A stretch of 40,936 nucleotides of DNA from Mesostigma viride (GCA_009746045.1 RPFO01000537.1:64001-104936), one strand, 5' to 3'; shown: positions 28,348 through 36,405, counted from the first letter of the stretch. Numbers and translations: made by a program. The notes: generated by a model not told the origin, from the sequence alone.

Positions 28348-29235
28348 TCACGGCGCGTCGGCCAGACGACCCGCCGACGGTTCGGCCGCAATGGCCGTGC
28401 GCGACTCGCGGGTGAGTCGCTGATTCAGCCGCATGACCTTGACGTTCTCCTGGATGCACTGCTCGTCGGCGCGCGCGTCGTGAAGTCCGGTCGCCTTGAA
28501 CACGGGTTCCAGCAAGTCCCGCTTGCGCTTCGCGACACTGACCGGATTCTGGCCCGTCTTCCTGATCTCCTCCGCCTCCAGCACCTGGATGAAGTTCATC
28601 CCGGCGCTCTGCACGTTCGTCAGCAGGTCGCGGGCCGAGACTCGCGCGTTGTACATCGCGCGGAGCTCGACGGAGGTCTTGCCCGTGACCGCCAGATTGT
28701 TCGTGTCGTGGACCACCGGGTACATGAGCCCACTCCCCTTGTGGGTATCGGTGTACCCCTTGATCGCTTCGTTCAGGTCGCGCGTAGACAGACAGCTCTT
28801 GATGCGCTGGTGCTGCTGCAGCCTCTCGAGCGCGGTCTCGTTCCCGTCGGCGGCGTCCGCCCGCTGCAAAATGTCCTCCGCCAACGTCCGGTCGGCCCTC
28901 AGGTATCGCTCGAGGAGGACGGACACCTGCTCGCGGAACTTGGCCGCGATCTTGCCGGGGAGCAACATCAAGATGCGTGTCAACCCCTGACGGTCGGTCA
29001 CCGGGGTGTCTCGCTGCCTGGCACCGGGGAATTTCCAGAGATAACAGGTTGTTACTACTTCGGGATTGGCTCCTACTAGGCGTTTCCAATACATTGCTGG
29101 GTTGACTAGACCGACGGCATCCATCGCGTCCAACACGGAGATTCTGCCATCTTCCGTCACGCGGATCTTTCCTTCAAAACGAGGGTCGTCCTCCGCCCCG
29201 TCCGCGGGCGTCAGGTACCTCACGATGGCCGCCAT
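28348..29235 (-). CDS. BRO/KilA-like regulatory protein
   Basis: A 295-residue intact protein from ATG 29235. The N-terminal domain has FEGKIRVTEDGRISVLDAMDAVGL, then MYWKRLVGANPEV, YLWKFPGARQRDTPVTDRQGL and RILMLLPGKIAAKFREQVSVLLERYL. This order (xGxIRVTxDGxxSVLD, ...FPG.rQRDTPVTD...L, LPGKxAxxFRxQ) is a BRO-N/antirepressor-like DNA-binding family found in giant viruses and in genomes of their algal, oomycete and fungal hosts. The C-terminal 150 residues are helical, with no assigned domain (a T5orf172 or similar nuclease is not evident). Likely a transcription regulator. It is divergent from the ART-like gene, with a shared CCAAT-type promoter. Confidence 0.72.
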   Translation of the reverse strand: MAAIVRYLTPADGAEDDPRFEGKIRVTEDGRISVLDAMDAVGLVNPAMYWKRLVGANPEVVTTCYLWKFPGARQRDTPVTDRQGLTRILMLLPGKIAAKFREQVSVLLERYLRADRTLAEDILQRADAADGNETALERLQQHQRIKSCLSTRDLNEAIKGYTDTHKGSGLMYPVVHDTNNLAVTGKTSVELRAMYNARVSARDLLTNVQSAGMNFIQVLEAEEIRKTGQNPVSVAKRKRDLLEPVFKATGLHDARADEQCIQENVKVMRLNQRLTRESRTAIAAEPSAGRLADAP

Positions 29236-29280
29236 GATACACCCCACGAGAGAAAAACGCTCCTCTCGCGACCGATGATC

Positions 29281-29370
29281 GTTCTTATACTTTCCCCGGC
29301 CGACATCCGACGTTCTGATTGGTCGCCGACATACTCCTCTCTGATTGGTCCGCCGAGATCGTGTCGGTTC
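29281..29370. promoter_or_regulatory. Bidirectional CCAAT-type promoter, copy C
   Basis: Two boxes, TTCTGATTGGTCGCC (about 29313) and CTCTGATTGGTCCGCC (about 29338), lie between the divergent BRO-like (minus) and ART-like (plus) genes. 29327-29370 matches copy D at 30926-30969 over 44 bases with one difference. On the minus strand GTATAAGAACG near 29289 supplies a TATA-like element for the BRO-like gene. Confidence 0.65.
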
Positions 29371-29468
29371 ACCGGGACGGGCACCGAACGGGTGGAACCC
29401 GTGCTTGTAATCCAATCTTTTCACTCTTATCTTGTGTATTAATAACCCGTCATCTATATGTAAACGCG

Positions 29469-30896
29469 ATGGCGTCGAAGACGACGAAGAAGACCCTCAC
29501 GCAGGAAGAACGCATGCAACTCCTCGGGCGGACGATCCGCGCCAGGTTGGACAGGAAATACGCGGACAAGAGACACAAGCGATTCTGCGAAGATGCAGCG
29601 AAAGAGGACGATGACACCCCTCTCCTCTCCCCATTTGGCCATTTCACGGGGACCATCACGATTCCGTACATGTCGCTCGAGGGGTGCGATTACGACTCGT
29701 TGGCGCGAGACAATATGCGGTGGTCGGGGACGAACTCCGACGGCTCTCTCAAGACCATCCAGCTGAAGGTGGAATGGAACACCCTTTACGACAATCGGGA
29801 CGAACTCCGTTTCGTGCGGAAAAACGCCCACGACCCGCGCGAGATCATCGACGAGGAATGGTACTTCAAGTCGTACCAGTACCTCGGCAGTCTGTCGAAG
29901 GAGGACCTGTTGCTCTTGCGGTCCTACTCGCACGTGGGAGATGGGTACGTCAACGGCAACGACGCAAAGGTCACGCGGCACCACGCCATACAGATGAGTG
30001 GGGTTAATCCGTACACCGCGGACGTGGATATGAACGGGACCCCTCTGTGGGTGCCTCTTTGCATGTTCATCAGGAGGTATAAAGGTTTGCCCACCTCGTA
30101 CGCGAGTTTGTGGAGGCGAATGCCTGAAATGCAAGACTTTATGAAGCTGGTAGACATGTTCGAGTCGTACCAAACGGGAGACCCCGACACCGGACACGAC
30201 CATGCGTGGGCGGTAATGTCTTATTTTAAAAAACTCCCCGACACCCTTTCCGAGAGTGAGAAGGAGGACTTTGGATTATCAGCCATCATAGCCGTGATCG
30301 CGGAGAGCACAGTGAACGATGAGGAGCACTTGAAACTCAGGTTGTGCACGTGGCTGCTCACGTTCCTTTCCACGGAATTCATTGTGGAAAAGATCGTCCC
30401 CTTTTACCGCAAGAAGCTGTTCAAACTGGTGCAAAACGCCCCGCGCGTCACGAGGCCTTTCACGGTCTTCCGCGGCACTAGAGACGATTACTATTTGAAG
30501 GGCGCGAAGAATAGGGTGTACGTCAACCCGTACTGCGTCTCGACGTCTCTGTCCGTGGATCACATACGCAAATCCCCCTTGTTCACGTCGAACAAGTGCT
30601 GCGTTTCGGTGATCCGATTGGTGAGGGGCTGTCCGGCGCTGCTTTTCTGGCCAGTGAGTCTGTACGGCACGAGCGAATTCGAGATCCTGCTCCCGCCGGG
30701 CACCGCGTACTTGATCAAGTACTCGGCGATGCAGAAATGGGCGCCGACCGCGTACAACCCGCAGACCCTCACGAAGGAATCGGTGTGCAAAAACGTGCCA
30801 GACGGCGAGGGTGCGGGGAAAAAGACTTCCTACGTGTACGTCGCGGACGGGAAGACGCTGACCGACACGACATTGCGACCATCGACTAGCGCCTGA
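29469..30896 (+). CDS. ADP-ribosyltransferase-like protein
   Basis: A 475-residue intact protein. Residues 330-415 carry the R-S-E signature of ADP-ribosyltransferases: Arg335 in FTVFRGTRDD, STS at 358-360 in YCVSTSLSVDH, and E403-x-E405 in SEFEILLPPGT. These enzymes transfer ADP-ribose from NAD to a protein or nucleic acid; the two-Glu (ExE) form usually modifies arginine. Residues 1-320 have no recognised domain (helical and beta mix; three Trp-containing segments). No signal peptide is seen, so it probably acts in the infected cell or is packaged in the virion. The target is unknown. The gene ends 120 bases before the Rieske gene and uses the bidirectional CCAAT-type promoter. Confidence 0.7.
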   Translation: MASKTTKKTLTQEERMQLLGRTIRARLDRKYADKRHKRFCEDAAKEDDDTPLLSPFGHFTGTITIPYMSLEGCDYDSLARDNMRWSGTNSDGSLKTIQLKVEWNTLYDNRDELRFVRKNAHDPREIIDEEWYFKSYQYLGSLSKEDLLLLRSYSHVGDGYVNGNDAKVTRHHAIQMSGVNPYTADVDMNGTPLWVPLCMFIRRYKGLPTSYASLWRRMPEMQDFMKLVDMFESYQTGDPDTGHDHAWAVMSYFKKLPDTLSESEKEDFGLSAIIAVIAESTVNDEEHLKLRLCTWLLTFLSTEFIVEKIVPFYRKKLFKLVQNAPRVTRPFTVFRGTRDDYYLKGAKNRVYVNPYCVSTSLSVDHIRKSPLFTSNKCCVSVIRLVRGCPALLFWPVSLYGTSEFEILLPPGTAYLIKYSAMQKWAPTAYNPQTLTKESVCKNVPDGEGAGKKTSYVYVADGKTLTDTTLRPSTSA

Positions 30897-30925
30897 ACAC
30901 TCATGGCGGGCGGCGCTGGCGCGTC

Positions 30926-30985
30926 CGACATACTTCTCTCTGATTGGTCCGCCGAGATCGTGTCGGTTCGCCGATCGCTTAAAAG
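30926..30985 (+). promoter_or_regulatory. CCAAT-type promoter repeat, copy D (Rieske gene)
   Basis: 30926-30969 repeats copy C with a single difference and contains CTCTGATTGGTCCGCC. CTTAAAAGG follows at about 30978, 35 bases before ATG 31018, and could act as the TATA element. Confidence 0.65.
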
Positions 30986-31017
30986 GCCCTCGACAATTTC
31001 TCTGCAAACAGCAACCG

Positions 31018-32043
31018 ATGGCGACCGCAGTGCACTTTCGCGTGGGGGCGCCGAGGCCGGCTCGACCGTTGGTCGCGGCCCACGAGGTCCCCGACAAGTG
31101 GGTGTGCGTCGGGCGCAAGTCTCGCGAGCCCAAGGTCACGAAGCTGTACAATGAGGAGATCCTGCTGTACAACCACCGCCAGCGGGACGAGACGCTCGCC
31201 GTGCGGAACGTGTGTCCCCACCGCGGGGCGCGTCTGTCCCACAATTGCAAGGTGGATGACGGGTGCATCCGTTGCGCGTACCACGGGATGTACTGGGGCA
31301 AGGAGAACAACGGGGACAACTACCTCGACACGAAGGAGGATGCGGACCTGGTCTGGGTGAACGCCGGCATGGGCGACGGAGAGTCGTCTCCGCCGACGAT
31401 GCCGGAGTTCACCGAGGACGGGTACCGGACGTTTTCGTACCCGACGCGCATCCGCGGGCACCCGATGATCGTCATGGAGAACCTGTTGGACCACGTGCAC
31501 CTCCAGCACGTCCACAAGGTGAAGATCGTGGACGTGAAGGGCGCCGACGTCACGACGGAGACGGGCGGTCTCTTTACGGGAAAGAGCGTGTACAGCTACC
31601 CGGTGGCGGCCGAGTCCGTGGGCCGCGTGCTGCTGGGCCTCATGCCGAAGGAGGGCCGGGACGCGAAGGCGCCTCCGAAAGGGTCGATGTCGGTGACGGT
31701 CGAGAACGAGTTCTTCCTCCCGTATACCGCGAGCCTGCGATTCTGGATTTCCGGACACGAGAAGCCCGCATTCGTCTTGTGGTTCAGCGTGCAGCCCTAC
31801 GAGTCCGACGAGTCCCTCGTCACGTGCCGGGTGTCCCGCAACATCCTGACGGACCCCGCGTGGGACTTCCTGTTCTGGCTGATCAACGTTCTGCCGCTGA
31901 AGGAGGACGACGACATCGTCGCGAACGTGGTGACGGAGGATTGGTGGCGCAATCGCCTGACGATGGGCGACGCGTTCGTGAAGTTGTACAGGGACCGGAT
32001 GAAGAAGGTCTACGGGATCATGTGCCCGGAGCCCTTTGCCTAA
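31018..32043 (+). CDS. Rieske non-haem iron oxygenase
   Basis: A 341-residue intact protein. The Rieske [2Fe-2S] site is complete: C66-P-H68 (NVCPHRGARLSH) and C86-x2-H89 (CIRCAYHGMYWG). The catalytic mononuclear iron site is present as N155-x2-D158-x2-H161-x4-H166 (ENLLDHVHLQHVH). The length and the Rieske-then-catalytic order match single-component alpha-subunit type oxygenases, including the plant/algal PAO-TIC55-CAO group and bacterial demethylases; there is no C-terminal membrane segment as in PAO. The reaction is oxygen-dependent hydroxylation, demethylation or ring opening, with electrons from an unidentified reductase. The substrate is unknown. Intronless and virus-like in codon use; probably acquired from a host or bacterium. 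Confidence 0.88.
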   Translation: MATAVHFRVGAPRPARPLVAAHEVPDKWVCVGRKSREPKVTKLYNEEILLYNHRQRDETLAVRNVCPHRGARLSHNCKVDDGCIRCAYHGMYWGKENNGDNYLDTKEDADLVWVNAGMGDGESSPPTMPEFTEDGYRTFSYPTRIRGHPMIVMENLLDHVHLQHVHKVKIVDVKGADVTTETGGLFTGKSVYSYPVAAESVGRVLLGLMPKEGRDAKAPPKGSMSVTVENEFFLPYTASLRFWISGHEKPAFVLWFSVQPYESDESLVTCRVSRNILTDPAWDFLFWLINVLPLKEDDDIVANVVTEDWWRNRLTMGDAFVKLYRDRMKKVYGIMCPEPFA

Positions 32044-32107
32044 GTTTTGGACGCGCCCTTCTTCGAGCCGCCTCCGCCCGCGGGTGGCGGTGTTGTGTGT
32101 TGACTCG

Positions 32108-32143
32108 TATATACGGATCCGTATATTGTTAATAAATTTTCTT
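32108..32143. terminator. 18-bp palindrome and AATAAA after the Rieske gene
   Basis: ATATACGGATCCGTATAT at about 32110-32127 is a perfect palindrome, followed by GTTAATAAATTTTC. It lies 65-100 bases past the stop, fitting a 3-prime processing site. It also sits at the boundary where the sequence style changes. Confidence 0.6.
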
Positions 32144-32237
32144 GGGTCGGTCCGTCTCTGCGTGCGCGCTTGTGTGTTGGATCGCGGCCCCGCGGCTTGT
32201 GTCCCCCTCCCCGTCCCGTCCCCGGCCCCGCGCCGGA
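32144..32237. other. Spacer without gene
   Basis: C/G-rich unstructured spacer (CCCCGTCCCGTCCCCGGCCC) between the palindrome and the foldback element. No open frame or repeat of note. Confidence 0.5.
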
Positions 32238-33082
32238 GCGGTTCGGGCTGTCCCCCACGGCACTGGCCGTCTCCCACGGCAAACGAAAAGTTTGAAAAGT
32301 TCGGGCGAACAGGATAGCCCGAACTTTTCAGGATAGCCCGAACTTTTCAGAGCCTCCCACGCGAAAACGAAAAGTTTTGAAAAGTTTTGGCTCTGATTCC
32401 CACGGCAAATGAAAAGTTTGAAAAGTTCGGGCTATGGTTCGGGCGAACGCAGAATCGCCCGAACCGCCAACTTAGTTCCCACTGGCGGGGGTGTGCACGG
32501 GTAGGGGTGTGTATATCCTTTGTGTTGGTTTGCTAACACATAAAATATAGGTAGGGTTGCTAACACATATTATTATGGGTATGGTTGCTAACACATAAAA
32601 TATAGGTAGGGTTGCTAACACATATTATTATGGGTATGGTTGCTAACACATAAAATATAGGTAGGGTTGCTAACACATATTATTATGGGTATGGCTGTAT
32701 ACAGGGTAGTGTGTAGTGGTAAATAATATGTGTTAGGAAGTGTGTTCAAATAATATGTGTTAGGAAGCATGTGCAATATTTTATGTGTTAGGAAAGGAAG
32801 GAAGAGTATATACGAAAGTGCAGTGCACCCCGTCCGGTGGGGACTAAGTTGGCGGTTCGTGCTATTTTTCGTTCGCCCGAACCTTCGCCCGAACTTTTCA
32901 AACTTTTCATTTGCCGTGGGACTCAGGGCCAAAACTTTTCAAAACTTTTGGTTTTCCCGTGGGAGGTTTTGAAAAGTTCGGGCTATCGCGAAAAGTTCGG
33001 GCGAACAGGATAGCCCGAACTTTTCAAACTTTTCATTTTCCGTGGGATTCGTCGAGTGTCGTGGGGGATAGCCCGAACCGTT
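32238..33082. repeat. Foldback element: about 265-bp inverted arms around a tandem-repeat loop
   Basis: The left arm (about 32238-32505) and right arm (about 32820-33082) are imperfect reverse complements, roughly 85-90 per cent by eye. Both contain CCCACGGCAAATGAAAAG, TTTGAAAAGTTCGGGC and ACCGCCAACTTAGT in mirrored order. Inside each arm are smaller palindromes based on GTTCGGGC and GCCCGAAC. The loop (32506-32819) has alternating units GTTGCTAACACATAAAATAT and GTTGCTAACACATATTATTA about three times, then the same ACACAT words inverted (ATATGTGTTAGG). No protein is encoded. It may be a foldback/MITE-like element, a recombination or replication structure, or a terminal hairpin copy. Confidence 0.8.
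32535..32700 (+). repeat. Approximately 55-bp tandem repeat, three copies
   Basis: Unit: TTGCTAACACATAAAATA then TAGGTAGGG then TTGCTAACACATATTATT then ATGGGTATGG, repeated almost exactly three times in the foldback loop. It is AT-rich, unlike the flanking DNA. Confidence 0.8.
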
Positions 33083-33115
33083 CGCCCGAACCGTTCGCCC
33101 GAACCGTTCGCCCCC
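33072..33115. repeat. 13-bp tandem repeat CCGAACCGTTCGC
   Basis: Three copies of CCGAACCGTTCGC, ending in a C-run (TTCGCCCCCCCC). Each unit contains GAACCGTTC, a palindromic core. It adjoins the right arm of the foldback element. Confidence 0.7.
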
Positions 33116-33219
33116 CCCGCCCGGCGGTGTGCGTCCGCTTTCCGGCGTCCGCGCGCCGACTCGGCACTTACTCGACCCGGATTCGGCCCGCGGGGCGTGG
33201 AGGGTCCACGGGCGCCTGT

Positions 33220-33935
33220 CACGTGCCGTGTCAGATCCGGCGCCTGCTGTCGGCCCGCGCAGTCCCGTGCAGACTGCTGCCGCCTGTACTGAGCGGTCGC
33301 CCAGAACCGGCGCCTGTCGGCCCGCGCAGTCCCGTGGCAGGGCTGACTACTAGCACCTGTCACGCGTGGCAGCGGCAGCTGGCGGCGGTCACTCACGGGA
33401 CTTGCAGCTGGCGGCGGTCACTCACGAGACTTGCAGCTGGCGCCTGTCACGTGCCGGATCCGGCGCCTGTCGGCCCACGCAGTCCCGTGCAGTGCTGGTT
33501 ACTGGCACCTGTCACCCATGGGGCTTGCAACTGGCGCCTGCCACCTGCCAGAACCGGCGCCTGTCGGCCCTGGCGCCGTCCCATGCAAGCGTTCACTACT
33601 GTCCCCTGTCACACGTGGCACTGGCAGCTGGCGCCTGTCACCCACGGGAATTGCCACTGGCGCCTGTACCCTGTCAGAACCGGCGCCTGTCGGCCCGCGC
33701 AGTCCCGTGCAGGATTGACTACTGCCGCCTGCCACCCACGCGAGTTGCTGCTGGCGCCCGTCACCCATGCGAGTTGCTGCTGGCGCCCGTCACCCACGAA
33801 AGTGGTGGCTGGCGTCTGACACCTGCCGGAACCAGCGCCTGTCAGCCCGCCGCCTGTCCGATCCGGCGCCTGTCGGCTCGCGCATCCCGCCGGGTCTGTC
33901 TAAGTCCGCGAGTCCGCGCCGCCGGGCTATCTATG
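33220..33935. repeat. GC-rich minisatellite, degenerate units
   Basis: A mosaic of recurring words: CCGGCGCCTGTCGGCCCGCG with CAGTCCCGTGCAG, and GCTGGCGCCTGTCACCCACG. At least five copies of the first and about eight of the second are seen. Long open frames run through it on both strands because the repeats lack stops; they show only repeat-encoded peptides and are not called. It ends with CGCGAGTCCGCGCCGCCGGG, a phrase that recurs at 36283-36302. Confidence 0.8.
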
Positions 33936-33996
33936 TGGGGCTCATTGTGGGGACTTTATAAGGAAAACAATCCAAGCTTTATTAGTACTGCACCAT

Positions 33997-34665
33997 TCAC
34001 ATATCCTCATAAGCAGCAGCCAGCAGGCTCTTCTCGGGGCTGTACACAAAGTACGGGGCCTCCGAAAGGTGTTTTGCGCGGCCCAAATCGATCAGCACTT
34101 CGATCAAAGGGTCCGCAGCGCACAAGGGGCACCACATGCCGCGCTTGCCGCTCTTTTCTATGGTCTGCACAGCGCAATCCACACACACACCGTGGATATG
34201 GATATGCTCCTGAGGGTCCTCCCCTCCGCTGGCATCCTGCTGCGGATCCAGCAGGAAATCGGTGTGCTTCTTGCACACGCCGCAAGTAACAGGCCCCCGC
34301 ACACTGCCAGCCCTGTTCTGTGCAGGCGGTTCTGCGCGCGCGCTCTTCCCAAAAACGCCCGAATCGCAGAGGAAGGCGCCCACCGATGCGGCATTCTCGC
34401 AGAAAATCTCGCCGCCCGGCAGCACTTGGATATCGTGCATGTGCGCGTCCCGCTTGTACTTCTCATCGAATTCGTGCGTGTTTGCGTGCCCCTGCTTGGT
34501 TTTCACAGCCCCCAGGAACTTTGCCACCTTGTCCTCGGTGTCCCGCTGTTTCAGGTACACCTTCATGGCGGGGGACTGCTCGCCATTGCCGTTTGCAGGC
34601 GGGTGGCGCTTGGCAGGAGGGACATCCGTTGCCGCCATAGCCGGCTTATCGCGGGAGGGCTCCAT
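33997..34665 (-). CDS. RING-type zinc-finger protein
   Basis: A 222-residue intact protein. The C-terminal half has CGVCKKHTDFLL ... HIHGVCVDCAVQTIEK ... MWCPLCAADP: two Cys pairs, a His-x-His/Cys group and a final C-x2-C, the spacing of a RING finger with a stretched first loop. RING proteins usually act as ubiquitin E3 ligases. The N-terminus is polar, charged and probably disordered (PPAKRHPPANGNGEQ). Codon choice is less CpG-rich than in the left 32 kb. Divergent from the MYND gene at 35171; the 500 bases between them hold the GAATATTC/G-box arrays. Confidence 0.68.
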   Translation of the reverse strand: MEPSRDKPAMAATDVPPAKRHPPANGNGEQSPAMKVYLKQRDTEDKVAKFLGAVKTKQGHANTHEFDEKYKRDAHMHDIQVLPGGEIFCENAASVGAFLCDSGVFGKSARAEPPAQNRAGSVRGPVTCGVCKKHTDFLLDPQQDASGGEDPQEHIHIHGVCVDCAVQTIEKSGKRGMWCPLCAADPLIEVLIDLGRAKHLSEAPYFVYSPEKSLLAAAYEDM

Positions 34666-34823
34666 TGCAGTGAGAGGAGTTGGTTTTGAGTGGTGCTGGG
34701 CGGATTGGGACCCCCAAACGCCCGCCTCCGCCTTTTATCCCTGCCGAGGCCCGCGCGAAGCGCGCGACACCCACGACAGTCCAATGGGACTCCGCCGCGT
34801 GTCATGCAGGCGCGGCGCGGCGG

Positions 34824-35045
34824 CATATTCCCACGAATATTCCAAGCGAACCAACGGGATGATGCCACGTGGCAGCGGCGCGGCGCTCGCACGGAATATC
34901 CGTGGGAATATTCCCGGCGCGGCGCCCTTCTAGAAGGCGCGGCGCTTCCACGGGATATCCGTGGGAATATTCCCGGCGCGGCGCCCTTCTGGAAGGCGCG
35001 GCGCTCCGCGGATATTCCGTGGGAATATTCCGTCCCACCAATCCG
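34824..35045. promoter_or_regulatory. Array of GAATATTC palindromes in divergent promoter
   Basis: Between the divergent RING and MYND genes there are at least five GAATATTC-type palindromes in the context CGTGGGAATATTCC, plus CGGGATATCC and CGGATATTCC variants. A 59-bp unit (34900-34958 and 34959-35017) is tandemly repeated and includes the hairpin GGCGCGGCGCCCTTCTAGAA. A CCACGTGG G-box lies at about 34865. The same motifs occur upstream of the F-box-like gene at 37014. Confidence 0.7.
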
Positions 35046-35170
35046 GACCTGCCGCGTGGCACGGGACTATTGGGCGGGGCGGGCGGGGTGCGGGCACATA
35101 AGCGGAGGAGGGCGAGTTTGGCAGCCAAACCACGCCAATCCGCACGAGCACGCACAGACTGTCAGCCGCT

Positions 35171-35965
35171 ATGGATTCCACCCCTCTGATTGCCAATGAG
35201 CTCCCTCAGGATCACTCCGACCTGTTCGCGGAGTTGTGCGGGGGCTGGTACCGCTTGGTGGTGCGCAAGGCCATGGAAAACTCCAGCAATTTGTACAGCT
35301 GCGTGAATGAGTGGGAAAAGAAGTTGAAAACCCCCTTTTGCGTGCTGGTTCGTTTCGACTCCTTTACGGCTCTGGATCGCCAGTTGGAGTTTGAATTCAT
35401 TGACGTACGCACTGCGATCAGCAGGAAGTACTGCGTTCGCAGTCAGATCCTGTCCCACATTCGCCCTGAGAGCGAGTTCATGCTTCTGTGCGTCCTCCTT
35501 CGCGAGAAGAAGGAGGACGACGGGTTCATCGACCTGGTTACCAGGATTGGCCTGTCCTTCCGCGTGCCCAAGGACGCGGACAAGATCGTTGCGAGGACGG
35601 CGTTTCCCTATACCCGCCCCTGCGAGAAGGTGGTGATCGCAGTGCGCACGCCCATTTTGGACAGCCCCATTGGTCCTTTCCCCGAGTCGGTTCGCGGTTT
35701 CTGTGCTGCGCCGGGGTGTGAGAAGAAGGGCAAGAGCGAGGTGAAGCGCAGGTGCGCCAGCTGCCAGGATGCGCGGTACTGCTCCCGCGAGTGCCAGGTT
35801 GCGCACTGGAAGATCCACAAGGCGGACTGCACTCTGCTCACCCACGTGTGGACTTGCACCTCTGGTGTGAAGTTCCCCCTGCGCGGGGACACTCTGCGTG
35901 TGAAAGACGATTGCACTGGGTTTGAGGGCCGCCAGACGCCCTGCCTGCGCATGTACAACCGCTAA
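35171..35965 (+). CDS. MYND zinc-finger protein
   Basis: A 264-residue intact protein from ATG 35171. Residues about 185-222 form a canonical MYND finger: FCAAPGCEKKGKSEVKRRC, then ASCQDARYCSRECQVAHWKI and HKADC, with all Cys and His positions present. The N-terminal 180 residues are mixed alpha/beta, without recognised domains. MYND fingers mediate protein contacts, often in transcription regulators; giant viruses of several lineages carry expanded sets. It is not obviously a close paralogue of the MYND protein at 26552. The gene is divergent from the RING gene. Confidence 0.85.
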   Translation: MDSTPLIANELPQDHSDLFAELCGGWYRLVVRKAMENSSNLYSCVNEWEKKLKTPFCVLVRFDSFTALDRQLEFEFIDVRTAISRKYCVRSQILSHIRPESEFMLLCVLLREKKEDDGFIDLVTRIGLSFRVPKDADKIVARTAFPYTRPCEKVVIAVRTPILDSPIGPFPESVRGFCAAPGCEKKGKSEVKRRCASCQDARYCSRECQVAHWKIHKADCTLLTHVWTCTSGVKFPLRGDTLRVKDDCTGFEGRQTPCLRMYNR

Positions 35966-36405
35966 ACAGCCAGGCCTGCGTGCCTGCAAAGGGGTCTAGC
36001 AATGGCCTAATCCTTATGATTCTTATTGTAATGAAATGACATTTCCTTATGTGCATGGGACTTGAACTATTCCAATGAGTCATATAGCAACTAGGCCCAT
36101 AGAATAACACTGCCGCCTGTCACCCACGCCACTGCCTACTGCCACCCGTCACCCCCGCCACTGCCTGCTGCCGCCTGTCACTCACGCCACTGCCTGCTGC
36201 CACCCGTCACCCACGGCACTGTATGCGGTCGTCTGCCTGTCTCATGGTGACAGACGCCAGCATACTGTACTATATATTCCGCGAGTCCGCGCCGCCGGTC
36301 TATTTCCTAGTGCATTGGATGATGGAACAAGGTTGGTAGGAAATGGGCTTTGGTTATTCATGAATAGTCACTTTCTATTCACCAAGTCCTCTTTTCCCAG
36401 GAGGA
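35966..36405. repeat. Intergenic region with second copy of minisatellite words
   Basis: 36107-36240 repeats CTGCCGCCTGTCACCCACGC and CCACTGCCTGCTGCC several times, echoing the 33.2-33.9 kb minisatellite. CGCGAGTCCGCGCCGCCGG recurs at 36283. TGACAGACG and an AT-rich piece (ACTGTACTATATATTCC) lie between. No gene is seen. Confidence 0.7.

Noticed and set aside
30979-32277. 432-residue minus-strand open frame
   Set aside because: Antisense of the Rieske gene, whose metal sites are unmistakable on the plus strand.
32238-33082. Foldback as the literal hairpin end of a linear viral genome
   Set aside because: Reading through a hairpin end would make the sequence on the right the reverse complement of the left beyond the arms. 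It is not, so at most it is an internal copy of such an end.
33220-33935. CRISPR array
   Set aside because: Repeat units are degenerate and of variable length, spacers are themselves repeat-derived, and no cas gene is present.
32911-34289. Two 300-residue open frames through the minisatellite
   Set aside because: They consist of repeat-encoded Cys/Arg/Pro/Ala peptides continuing into antisense of the RING gene, with no sensible start region or domain.
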